From positions 992,001-1,056,000 of the forward strand of contig NZ_JACCCJ010000001.1 in the NCBI RefSeq assembly GCF_013410105.1: a DNA stretch of 64,000 nucleotides, read 5' to 3'. The notes below the pieces were generated by a model, which saw nothing but the letters and a program-made list of their open reading frames with translations, made no database searches and had not been told where the DNA came from. Both the position numbers and the translations under genes were made by a program. Origin of the DNA: Sphingopyxis sp. JAI108. Its GTDB lineage: Bacteria > Pseudomonadota > Alphaproteobacteria > Sphingomonadales > Sphingomonadaceae. Shown piece after piece: positions 1 to 10,000 of the stretch. Each line of letters opens with the position of its first letter. The first letter of the stretch is position 1.

Positions 1-474
1 GCCTGTTACGACTGTCACACCGTCTTCGCGCCGCAGGCCGGGCGGGGGTGGCGTGTCGCCGCGGTCGACCAGACGCCGCGCTATCTGCAAAAAGGATGGT
101 TCGACCACGATGCGCATCGTGAGACCGAGTGCGCGGATTGCCACACCGCGGCGCCGGCCTCGAAGATATCGACCGACCTGCTCGTGCCCGGTCTCCGCCA
201 GTGCCGCGACTGTCATGTCGGCGAAAGTGGCGCGCGAATCGTCAAGGTCGAGACCGCCACCGAATCGCCGTGCGCGATGTGCCACGAATATCATTCGGAC
301 GGCGGAAAGCCCTGGATGCCGCCGCGCGAGCGCAAGAAAAAGGTGGCTGCAATCACAAATCAACCTATTCCGGGTACTTATCATGTGAGCCTGATCACAG
401 GTCCGGGGGGCCGGGGTCTTTATGATGTGACGTGGCGCACACCCGCCCTGCACGGGGCTCGGCGGGGAGGGTGA
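1..474 (+). CDS. Multiheme c-type cytochrome, C-terminal part (5' end outside window)
   Basis: Reading frame 1 is open from the first base to a TGA at 472-474 and gives 157 residues with four CXXCH heme-attachment motifs: CYDCH (residues 2-6), CADCH (44-48), CRDCH (68-72) and CAMCH (91-95). This is the tail of a periplasmic or outer-membrane electron-transfer cytochrome with at least four covalently bound hemes; more may lie upstream. After the last heme motif the chain becomes basic (residues 108-114) and then looks unstructured. The start and any signal peptide are outside the window. Family placement beyond multiheme cytochrome c (cytochrome c3-like CXXCH proteins) cannot be made from this fragment. 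The next gene follows after 44 bases on the same strand. Confidence 0.8.
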   Translation, partial: ACYDCHTVFAPQAGRGWRVAAVDQTPRYLQKGWFDHDAHRETECADCHTAAPASKISTDLLVPGLRQCRDCHVGESGARIVKVETATESPCAMCHEYHSDGGKPWMPPRERKKKVAAITNQPIPGTYHVSLITGPGGRGLYDVTWRTPALHGARRGG

Positions 475-518
475 GGTTTTGGACGGCCGGACGAGTCCGG
501 TCGGAGCAGGGGACGGAT

Positions 519-1367
519 ATGCTGATCGCGCAGATCACAGATGTCCATATCGGGTTCGATCCGGACAATCCGGCCGAATATAACCGCAAGCGTCTCGACG
601 ACGTGCTCGACGTGCTGATCGACGGTCCGAACCGTCCCGATCTGTTGCTTGCGACGGGCGACATCACCGACCGAGGCGACCCCGACAGCTATCGCCGGCT
701 GCAGACCGCCTTTTCGCGCTGCCCCTTCCCGGTGTGGCCTAGCGTCGGAAATCATGATCTGCGCGACAATTTTCACGAACGTTTTCCGGGCTTCGACGAC
801 GGCAACGGCTTCGTCCAGTACACCGTCGAGCTTCCCGAACTGCGGCTGGTAACGATCGACACCCTTGAGGAAGGGCGCCATGGCGGTGCCTTCTGCGAAG
901 CGCGCGCGGCGTGGCTCGATGCCGAACTGGCGAAGGAACCCGCGAAGCCGACCTATATCGTCATGCACCATCCGCCGGTCGAAAGCGGGATCGAGTGGAT
1001 GAACACCCATCCCGACGAGCCGTGGGTCGCGGTCTTCACCGATGTCGTGCGCCGCCACCCGCAGGTTCGCGGGCTGATCTGCGGCCACCTCCACCGCAGC
1101 GTCACCGTCGCGTGGGAAGGCCGCACCGTCGCGATCTGTTCGTCGACCGCGCCGCAGGTATCGCTCGACCTCCGCCCCATCGACGAAAACAAGCCCGACG
1201 ACCGCCCGATGATCGTCGCCGAAGACCCCGCCTATGCCCTCCACCGCTGGAACGGCCGCGAACTGGTCAGCTTCTACGATCATGCGGGCGCCCACACGAT
1301 GCTCGCCAAATATGACGAGCGGCTCCAGCCGCTGGTGCGCGAATTGAAGGCCGAACGGCCGGGCTGA
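519..1367 (+). CDS. CpdA/Icc-like class III cyclic nucleotide phosphodiesterase (metallophosphoesterase)
   Basis: The 282-residue product carries the full calcineurin-type metallophosphoesterase signature: D-x-H at the N-terminus (MLIAQITDVHIG), GDITDRGD, GNHD, HHPP and GHLH, which supply the two metal sites. The family hydrolyses phosphomono- or diesters; 3',5'-cAMP phosphodiesterase (CpdA) and glycerophosphodiesterase GpdQ are the nearest well-known members. I chose the ATG at 519 because the strand begins immediately with the conserved beta strand and an AGCAGGGGA ribosome-binding site sits just upstream; an upstream ATG at 432 would add 29 residues without conservation. There is no signal peptide, so it is cytoplasmic. 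A class III cyclase lies about 13 kb away, but no direct link is visible. Substrate is not certain. Confidence 0.88.
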   Translation: MLIAQITDVHIGFDPDNPAEYNRKRLDDVLDVLIDGPNRPDLLLATGDITDRGDPDSYRRLQTAFSRCPFPVWPSVGNHDLRDNFHERFPGFDDGNGFVQYTVELPELRLVTIDTLEEGRHGGAFCEARAAWLDAELAKEPAKPTYIVMHHPPVESGIEWMNTHPDEPWVAVFTDVVRRHPQVRGLICGHLHRSVTVAWEGRTVAICSSTAPQVSLDLRPIDENKPDDRPMIVAEDPAYALHRWNGRELVSFYDHAGAHTMLAKYDERLQPLVRELKAERPG

Positions 1368-1376
1368 ACTTTATTC

Positions 1377-1467
1377 GTCGCCCCCGCGAAGGCGGGGGCC
1401 GTCGTCGTTCTGACTCTGCGCCGCTGTTTAGAACGACCGCAGCCACCGCCTTCGCGGGGGCGACGTG
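1377..1467. repeat. REP-like inverted repeat pair (GCGAAGGC core) between convergent genes
   Basis: Two copies of a GC-rich element with core CCCCCGCGAAGGCGGGGG face each other (1377-1398 and 1446-1465). Inside them a second pair, GTCGTTCT and AGAACGAC, is also inverted, so the whole block can fold into one long hairpin. It lies between the convergent phosphodiesterase and dehydrogenase genes, the usual place for REP/BIME elements, and could act as a bidirectional terminator. Confidence 0.75.
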
Positions 1468-1470
1468 TTT

Positions 1471-2409
1471 TCAATAACCCAGCGTCAAATCGACGCGCGG
1501 TTCGACGGCTTCGCCCCTCTTCCAGCGACCCAGATTTTCCAGAAACCGCTGCGCCGACCGCACGAACATCTTGTCCTGCGCGCGGCCCGACAGGTGCATG
1601 GTGATATGCGCGTTGTCGAGGCTCCACAGCGGATCGTCGGCGGGCAGCGGTTCGGGGGTTGTGACGTCGAGAAACGCCGCCGCGATCTGCTTTTCGTTCA
1701 GCGCCGTGATCAGCGCATCCTGATCGACAACGCTGCCGCGCGCGATGTTGATGAGCGTCGCGGTCGGCTTCATCGCGGCAAGCTCCGCCGCACCGATCAT
1801 GCCGTCGGTTTCGGGGGTCGCGGGGACCGCGAGGATCACCCAGTCGAAATCTCGGAGCTGCGCGCGCCACTGGTCGGGGTTCAGCGTGTTCGGGCCGGGC
1901 GAGCGGCGCACGACGGTCACATCGACCGCAAAGGCTTTCAGCCGCTCCTCGATCAGCTTACCGATCGCGCCATAGCCGAGCAGCAGCGCTTTCGATCCGA
2001 ACAGTTCGACCTTGCCCGGCGAATCGATCAGCCATTCGCGGCGCTCCTGCGCGCGCACGACTTCGCGGTAGCCCTTGGCGACGGTCAGCATGCCCATCAC
2101 GACATATTCGGCAATGGTGATCGCGTTGATCCCCGCGCCGTTGGTGACGACGGTGCCGCGCTCGCGAAGCAGGTCCAGCGGCATGCCGTCGACCCCGGCA
2201 TAGATCGAGTTCAGCCATTTGAGGCCTGTCGCGGCGGTGATGACCACGGCCATGTCCTTCTTGTCGTACATGTCGAACCAGCCGATCTCGGCGGCGGGCG
2301 CGAGTTCGAGCGCCTCTTCCTTCGACGCGAAGAATCGCGGTTCGACCCAGTCGGGCAGGCGGTTTTCGACGAGCGGACGGATCAGGCCCGACAGGACGGT
2401 GACGGTCAT
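1471..2409 (-). CDS. D-2-hydroxyacid dehydrogenase (NAD(P)-dependent)
   Basis: This 312-residue protein belongs to the D-isomer-specific 2-hydroxyacid dehydrogenase family, which reduces 2-keto acids to D-2-hydroxy acids. The Rossmann nucleotide-binding loop GYGAIG is followed by a beta strand ending in VVRRS; the basic residues where NAD-specific enzymes have an aspartate suggest NADP preference (inference). The catalytic triad is visible as Arg in NIARGSVVD, Glu in TTPEPLP and His in TMHLSGR. Length and domain order (catalytic, NAD, catalytic tail) are normal. The substrate cannot be read from sequence; glyoxylate or hydroxypyruvate are the common ones. It is flanked on both sides by repeat elements and appears to be transcribed alone. 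Confidence 0.85.
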   Translation of the reverse strand: MTVTVLSGLIRPLVENRLPDWVEPRFFASKEEALELAPAAEIGWFDMYDKKDMAVVITAATGLKWLNSIYAGVDGMPLDLLRERGTVVTNGAGINAITIAEYVVMGMLTVAKGYREVVRAQERREWLIDSPGKVELFGSKALLLGYGAIGKLIEERLKAFAVDVTVVRRSPGPNTLNPDQWRAQLRDFDWVILAVPATPETDGMIGAAELAAMKPTATLINIARGSVVDQDALITALNEKQIAAAFLDVTTPEPLPADDPLWSLDNAHITMHLSGRAQDKMFVRSAQRFLENLGRWKRGEAVEPRVDLTLGY

Positions 2410-2414
2410 ATTTC

Positions 2415-2520
2415 TCCCCTCCCGCTTGCGGGAGGGGCCGGGGGAGGGCCTGTCCGCTTTACGGCGATGATGTGTGGAGGAACATGCCCTCCCCTAACCC
2501 CTCCCGCAAGCGGGAGGGGG
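2415..2520. repeat. Inverted pair of CCCCTCCCGCTTGCGGGAGGGG elements
   Basis: An internally palindromic GC element (CCCTCCCGCTTGCGGGAGGG) at about 2415-2450 is repeated in inverse orientation at 2486-2520, each copy carrying the same GGGGAGGGC tail pointing inward. The block fills the gap between the dehydrogenase start and the cysS stop codon. It is a different family from the repeats at 1377 and 20979. Confidence 0.75.
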
Positions 2521-2522
2521 AT

Positions 2523-3992
2523 TTAATCGCCGAGCCGCCAGTCCCAGCCGAGCGGGTCGCCGTCCATTACCTCGACGCCGGCGGCGAGGAGTTCGTCTCG
2601 GAGCGCGTCGGATGCGGCGAAGTCCTTGGCGGCGCGAGCTTCCTTGCGGCGGACGAGGATAGCCTCGATTTCGCCTTCGGCGATGGTTGCGCTTTTCGGG
2701 CGGATGCGAAGGTCGGAGCGTTCGATTGTCAGCAAGTTCAGGCCGAGCACAGCATCCATGGCGGCAAGCGTCGCGTGTTTCTCTCCAGCGTCGATCTTCT
2801 TCATCGCCGCCGCTTCCTCGATCAGGGTCAGCGCGACCGGCGTATTGAGATCGTCCGACATCGCGGCGTCGAATTTTGCGAGCAGGTCGGTGAGGCGGCG
2901 GTCGGTCGCTGCGGCCACCTCGGCGTTCCGCGCCGGCGCCGCGGCCATCACAAGCCGTTTCAATCGCGTCAGTGCGGCACCCAGCCCCGCCCAACTGAAC
3001 TCCAGCTCGCTGCGGTAATGCGCCTGCAGGCACATCAGGCGATAGGCGAGGGGGTGGTAGCCCTTGTCGACGAGGAGCCGGACGCGCAGGAATTCGCCGC
3101 TCGACTTCGACATCTTGCCCGAGCGTTCGACGAGGAAATTATTGTGCATCCAGAAACGCGCGCCGCTCGTGTCGCTGCAGCTGTGCGCCTGGTTCTGAGC
3201 GATCTCGTTCGGATGGTGAATCTCGCGGTGGTCGATGCCGCCGGTGTGGATGTCGAAGGGAAAGCCAAGCAGCGCCTCCGACATCACCGAGCATTCGAGG
3301 TGCCAGCCGGGGGCGCCGCGGCCCCAGGGTGAATCCCATTCCATCTGGCGCTTCTCACCCGCGGGGGTCTTGCGCCAGATCGCAAAGTCGGCGGGATGGC
3401 GCTTGCCGTCGACGGGATCGATGCGACTCTCGCCTTCATCGGTGCCGTGGCGCGCGAGGCGGCCGTAGTCGCTCACCGTGGTGGTGTCGAAATAGAGGCC
3501 GCCGTCGAGTTCGTAGCAATGCTTGTCGGCGATCGCTTTCGCGAATTCGATCATCTGCGGGACATAGTCGGTGGCGATCGACCAGTGTGCGGGCTGGCGG
3601 ATGTTCAGCGCCTTTACATCCGCCCAATAGGCCTCGGTAAAATGGCGTGCAATGTCCCAGATCGACTGCGCCTTTTCGGCCGCCGCCTTTTCCAGCTTGT
3701 CCTCGCCCGCATCGGCGTCGTCGGTCAGATGGCCGACATCGGTGATGTTGATGACATGGGTCAGCTTGTAGCCCTTGAACGACAGCGTGCGCCCCAGCGT
3801 GTCGGCGAAGACATAGGCGCGCATATTGCCGATATGCGGGTAGTTATAGACCGTCGGACCGCAGCTGTAGACGCGCGCCTCACCGGGGTGGACGGGCTCG
3901 AAGATTTCGAGGCTGCGCGTCAGGCTGTTGAACAGCTTGAGCGGCGAGGCCGAAATAGGAGGGGCAGAGGCGTCGGTCATGCCGCCGCCCAT
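2523..3992 (-). CDS. cysS: Cysteine--tRNA ligase
   Basis: A 489-residue class I aminoacyl-tRNA synthetase that charges tRNA-Cys with cysteine in the cytoplasm. The HIGH signature appears as HIGN near residue 53, preceded by the zinc-binding cysteine in YSCGPTVYNYPH (residue 44), and the KMSKS loop is present as GKMSKSSGE near residue 293. The WHLECSVMS stretch supplies further zinc ligands. The C-terminal anticodon-binding part runs to a WDWRL ending close to the stop. Two starts are possible: the ATG at 3992 (MGGGM) and the ATG at 3980 (MTDAS), four codons later; I kept the longer one, with modest certainty. The gene is downstream of the giant exoprotein gene on the same strand, with 36 bases between them. 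Confidence 0.96.
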   Translation of the reverse strand: MGGGMTDASAPPISASPLKLFNSLTRSLEIFEPVHPGEARVYSCGPTVYNYPHIGNMRAYVFADTLGRTLSFKGYKLTHVINITDVGHLTDDADAGEDKLEKAAAEKAQSIWDIARHFTEAYWADVKALNIRQPAHWSIATDYVPQMIEFAKAIADKHCYELDGGLYFDTTTVSDYGRLARHGTDEGESRIDPVDGKRHPADFAIWRKTPAGEKRQMEWDSPWGRGAPGWHLECSVMSEALLGFPFDIHTGGIDHREIHHPNEIAQNQAHSCSDTSGARFWMHNNFLVERSGKMSKSSGEFLRVRLLVDKGYHPLAYRLMCLQAHYRSELEFSWAGLGAALTRLKRLVMAAAPARNAEVAAATDRRLTDLLAKFDAAMSDDLNTPVALTLIEEAAAMKKIDAGEKHATLAAMDAVLGLNLLTIERSDLRIRPKSATIAEGEIEAILVRRKEARAAKDFAASDALRDELLAAGVEVMDGDPLGWDWRLGD

Positions 3993-4028
3993 GCCTCGCC
4001 CCGATGCGATCCGTCAACCGAAACGCGG

Positions 4029-7000
4029 CTATTGCGCGGGCGGCGTCCACAGATCGTCGTTGCCCGCACCGGTCACCGGATCGTCGAGCAGCGGCGCGCC
4101 GGTCAGTGGATCCACTTCGCGCATCGTGATTAGCGGCTGTGGCAGGCTGTTGCCTTCGCCCGCGCTGTCCTCGTCGCCGTCGATTTCCTCGATCACATCC
4201 TGCACCGGGAAATTATTGTCGATGTCGATCGCGACGGTGGCGCAGACGGTCGGGCTGGAGATGAGGCAGCCGTTGACGGTCGATCGCGGATCGTAGCTGC
4301 CGGCGACGGGCGCCGTGCCGCCGATGGTGAGCAACTGGAGCGTGTCGAGACCGGTTACCTGCCCGTTCGTGCCAAGCTGTACGCCGTTGACGACGATGCG
4401 CGACGGCCCTTGGGTCACGACGTCGAGCCCGCCAGCGCCGAAGGTCAGCCCGCGGCGCTGGGCAAAATCGGTGCCCGCCCCGCTGTTCTGGACATAGAAG
4501 CCGCCGACGACTTCGGCCCGGATGCCGCGTGCGAAAAGCGCGCCTTCGTCGAGCAGGATGCCGTCATTCTGTTCGAGACGCGTGTTGATCGCGGCGGTCG
4601 AGGTCGCGGCGCCGACATCCGCGATCGCTTCGGCCGTTGCGACGATGATGTCGTCGGACACCATGTTGAGTTGCCCCGCCGGGTCCGCGCCGTTCACGAG
4701 GCGCACGCTGCCCTGGCCCAGGATCACCTCGAGCGCGTCGCCTGCGACGAGATTGAGCGCGTTGGCGTCAGTGAGGCCGGTCAGTTCGACGTTGCCGATG
4801 ACGCGCATCTTGCCCGGTGTGCGGATCGTCAGCGCGCCATTCGCGCCGAGATTGGAGCCCGCAGCACCGCCGGTCATGGTGAAGCCGTCGACGACGACGT
4901 CGGGCGGTGCCGCCGACCCGACCGAGGCGCCGCCAGCGGCCTGCACCGCGGGTGCGAAGATCTCGATCTGGTTGCCATAGAGGCGGGTCAGCTCGTCGGC
5001 GTCGATATGATAACCCGCAACGCTCGTGCCGGACGCGCCGCCGACGAAGGTCTGGTTGTCGCTGTTGTTGTTCGCGACCGACAATTGCTGCGTAACGCCG
5101 GCGGTGCCGACGCGGCCCGCCGGATCGATGGTGATATTCGCCGACGCGAGCGCGATCGACTGGCCGGTGACGATGCCGGTGACGCCCAGCGACGCGAGCG
5201 CGCTGGCGTCGATGCTGCCGGTGACGGTCACTGTGTCGAGATTGAGGAAACCGCCCGAATTGGCGAGTATGGCGTTGGCGGCGGCGAGCGTGCCGATGCT
5301 CATGCCTTCGCCCTGCGTGCCGAGATCGGCCGTGCCCGCGATGTTGCCGTCCGCGACCGACAGGTCGCCGTTCGCGCGGACGTAAGCGTCGCCGACGTCG
5401 GTGGCGAGGGACGCAAAGGCCAGGTTGCCGCCGCCTTCGATGCGGATCGCATCGGCGCTGGCATTGATCGGGCCGGAGGCGAGGAGACTGCCGATCCGGA
5501 TGTCGCCGTCGCTGCTGTCCAAATCGGCCGTGCCGAGCACATTGGCCTGTTGCACGTCGATGCCGTTCGTGCCGGTCAGGGCGACATTCTGGCCCTCGAC
5601 CGAGGTGAGGCCGATGGCGGTATCCGCCGTCAGCGCTACGTCGCCGAGTGCGCGAACGCCACCGCCCGCAATGCCGGCCGCCGAATTCACCACCACATCG
5701 CCGTCCGCGTCCAGCGTTGGAACGGCATCGCCGCCGGGATCGGTCAGCGCCGCGAGGGTGACGTCCTGCGCGTCGATTATCGTGTCGCGGCCCGCGGTGA
5801 CGACACCGGTAAGGTTGGCCAGGCCGGCCGCATCGACGACGACGTCGCTGAAGGAATCGATACCCGCGAGCGTCGTTGCGCCGCCCTGCGTGCGGATGCT
5901 GCTGTCGCCGCCGGTCGTGCCGAGGCCTAGGGTGGTCGCGCCGTTGACCGCGATGCCGTTCGCGGCGTTGAGCAATATGTCGTCACCCGCCGACAGCGCC
6001 GCCGCGTCGATCGCGCCGTTCGCCGACGCCATGACGATGTCGGCGCCGTTGATGCCTTCGGTTCCTTCCCCGACGCCGATCGTGAAGATCGGGCTGCCCG
6101 AACCCGACGACAGGCCGAGGATATGCGTGTCGGCGCCCGCACCGGTGGCACTGACATTGACCGCGTCGATGTTGCCCGGTGCGTTGACGGTGACGTCGTC
6201 GCCCACGCTGACGTCGGTCAGGCTGGCGGTCGTCCCGGCGACGACGAGCATGTCCTCGCCCGCGATGCCGCCGTCGATCGATGCGGTGCCCCCCGCGCTC
6301 ACACCGAACATGCGCGCCGCAGAACTGTCGGTCAGCGCCGCGTCGCCCGCGGCGATGACGAATAAATTGCCTTCGGTGGCGAGGCCGTTGCCATTGACAT
6401 AGCCGCCGTTCGCCTGCGCCGACGCATCGATGCTGCCGTCCGAATTGAGAAAGATGTCGCCCCCGGCAATAAAGCTGCCCGAAAGATCGTCGGCGGAGAA
6501 GATCGAGATGGTGCCGTCGACGTCGGCGCCATTCACCGAAACCGCGCCGCCGGTACCAAAGGCGAAGAAGGAGGCGTCGCCGGTCACCGCGCCGGTCAGC
6601 GCGATGCTGTTCGCGAACAGGTTGATGTCGCCGCCGGCCGCGATCGAGCCGCCGCTGATGCCCTCCGCACCCGGTGCTGCCCCGTTGGCCGACAAGCTCA
6701 CTGACAGGCCGGCGTCGATATTGTTGAAGGCGATCGATTGCCCGGAAACCTGGACGAAGCCGCCCGCGCTCGAATTGCCGAGATCGACCGCGCCCGGCGC
6801 GACGATGTCGATATCGCCGCCGGTGATGATCGAATTGAGGCCGGTTGCGAAACTGGTCGCGTTCGCGTTGAAATCATTGACGGCTTCGGCATGTTCGACA
6901 GTCGTTGCGCCTGCGCTGGTCAGCGTGATGTCGCCGCCCGCGAGCCCGTCGACGCCGATCGTTCCGCTCGTGGTCAGCGACAGCGTGCCGCCCGCGGCGA

Positions 7001-10000
7001 TCAGGCTGCCCGGCGCGCCGCTGATGCTGGTCGGCGCGGTGGCGATCAGGCTTTCGCTCGCGCGAAGCGTTGGCGCCTGGCCCTCGCGGCCATCGTGGCG
7101 GATGTCGATCTGGTCGCCCGCGTCGATCGTCAGGGTACCATCGACGTCAAATATGCCGTTCGACTGGGCATGGACGCCGATCGAACCGTCGGTGGTCAGT
7201 GTAACGTCGCCCTGGCTGGCGATCGTGCCGCCGGTCGGCGCGACAAAGATGCCTGCGAGCGCGGTATCGGTGTCGTTGTTGGTTGGCGCGGCGATCCCGA
7301 GTGCCTCGGCAGTGAGGCCCGCGAAGTTGATATTGCCGCCCGAGCGCGATTCGATGCGCCCCGCAAAATCGCCGTTCGCGGCGATGCTTGTCGGGCCGAG
7401 ATCGACTTGTCCGGCCCCCGAGGCGCCGACCGCCGTTTCAATCACCACGCGGCCGCCGGTGGTCTGATCCATGTTGCCAAGGCCGCCGTCGACGCCGCCA
7501 CCCTGGCCGATGCCGCCGCTGCCGCCTTCACCAGAAACACCGCTCGCCGCGATGTCGACCGCTTCACCGTTCGAGGTGATCGTCCCGCCGGTGGCGACAA
7601 GCCGAACGGTCCCGCCGGTCCCCGCGCCGCCGTCGCCGCCGCTTCCTGACTGATTTCCTTCGCCGAAACTGCTGTTGCTGCCGGCGCCGCCCGCGCCGCC
7701 GCTTCCGCTGCTGGAAAGGGAGACGAAGTCGCCGCCGTCGAGGCCGAGCGAGACCGTTCCGCCTTCGTTCGCCGCAATCTCGATCGTGCCGCCTTGTCCG
7801 TCGCCGCCATCGCCGCCATCGGGGGCGATCGCGGGGAAAGAGCTGAAGCCCAGCCCGCCCGCGCCGCCGTTGCCGCCGATCCCGCCCGAAACGAGATTGC
7901 TCTGCACGGCCGTCAGGCTCGCTCCCGCGCCATCGGCCGCGATTCGCGAGGTACCGCCGGTTCCGTTGCCGCCGAGGCCGCCGGCGCCGTCGTTGCCGTC
8001 TGCGCCGTTGCCGCCGGTCCCGGTCGAATCGATGGTAACCGCGAGGCTGCCGGCCTCGAAGCCGGTGACGATCGCTTGGGCGGTGCCGCCGAAGCCATCG
8101 CCGCCGTCGCCGCCGACATTGTGGATGCCGCCCGCGCCGCCGGTGCCGAGCGCGACGCTGCTTGTCGCGCCGACCCCGTCGATCGGTGTTTCGAGCGCGA
8201 TCGTCGCGGTGCCGCCGCGACCCGTGCCGCCTGTGCCGCCGACCCCGATGCCGGTGGCGGGGCCGCCGCTGCTCGAGAAAAAGCTGCCGCCGCCGCCGCC
8301 GCCGACGCCCGATGCGTCGGCGAGCACGCTGCTCGCGGTCGTCGTGCCGCCGCCCATGTTCACCGTTGCCTCGCCGCCGATGCCGTCGCCCGCATTGCCC
8401 GGGGTGCCGGGCGTGCCGGTGAAGAAGCTGTCGAACGGCCCGCCGTCGCCGCCCGTGCCGAGCGCGCTGGCCTGAATCACGCTGGCGTCGACGACCGCCG
8501 TGCCGCCGATGCTGATCGTAGCGGTGCCGCCGCGCCCGATGCCGCCGTCGCCGCCAGCGACGATGTTGAGCGGGTCGAAATCGTCGCCGGGCAAGCCGAA
8601 ACCGCCCTGGCCGCTGGCCGAGGCCGTGATGTCGGCCGCGGTGATCGTGCCGCCCGACAGATCGATCGTCGCGACGCCGCCGACGCCCGTTCCCGACAGG
8701 TCTTGCATAGTGCCGCCAAAGCCGTCGGCGGCGATGCTGATGTCGCTGACCGACACGGTTCCGCCTGTCTGGGTGAAGGTCGCGGTGCCGCCAGTCCCGG
8801 TACCGCTGCCGCCATCGCCGGTGCCGCCGTTGGCGGAAAGTTCGATGACGTTGCCGGTGAATGTGCCGCCCGCGACGACCATGGTCATCGTGCCGCCCTG
8901 CGCGTTGCCGGCGGGAGGCTCGGCGCCGGGCGGCAATTCGCTTTCGGCCTGGGCTTGGCCGTCGGCCGTTGCGAACAGGTCGCCGGCGTCGATGCGGCTG
9001 CTGTCCGATGCGTCGGCTTCGACGCGGATCAGGATCGAACCGCCGGTGCCGGTCGGGTTGTTCGCGCCCGACGTTGCCGCGCCGCCCGACCTGCCGTCGG
9101 CGGACAGATCGGCACCGACGCCCAGATCGATCGTTCCGGCATCGGCGATCAGCTGGATCGAGCCACCGGTGGCTGCCGTTCCCGCCGCGCTGACGCCGGA
9201 TCGCGCGCTGGCGGTGAGGGTGTTTAGTGCGTCGAGCGTCGCGACGATCTGGCCGCCGCCCGAGGCCAACAGGTCGATCGTCCCGCCCTGCGCCGTGCCG
9301 CCCGTGCCGGTGACATTGGCCGTGTCGCTGCTCGCATCAACGTCGTAGACCTCAGCCTGAATTGTCCCGCCGTCGGCGATAAAGCCGATGTCGCCGCCGA
9401 TGCCGTTGCCGGCGCTGGTCGCGGTCGCGCTCGACATGCTGCCGCCCATCGCCTGGGCCGTCAGCGCGTTCGCTGTGGTGATCGCGCCGCCCGCCGTCGC
9501 GCTGACCGCGATATTGCCGCCGCTACCCGTCCCGAAATTCTCGCCTGCGACGCCCATGCCGACCGCGAAGAGGTTGATGAAGCCGCCGCTGGCGATCGTC
9601 GAACCGCCCGTGGCCGAGATTGTCACATCGTTCGCGCTCGCGTTACCCGTCTGCCCCGTCGTTCCGCTCGGACTGAACGCGCTTCCCGCCAGCGCCGAGG
9701 CGTTGAGCGTGATCGCGGTGAATTGCGCATCGACGCCGCCATCGACGGTCAGGGTCGCCGTACCTCCCACGGCGTCACCGCCAATGACATCCTCCGCGCC
9801 GCTCGCATCACCGCCGCGCCCGAGCGCGGAAGCGAGGAGCTGGCCCGCGGAGACGGTCGATGCTGCGTCGGCATTGATGAGCATCTCTGCGGTTCCGCCG
9901 ATACCATCGCCGCCATTCTGCGTCTCAAAGGGACCGATGCTGCCGCCGCCATCGCCGCCGGCCTCGACGAAGCTTTGCGTCGCCGAGAGAAAGGATCCGG

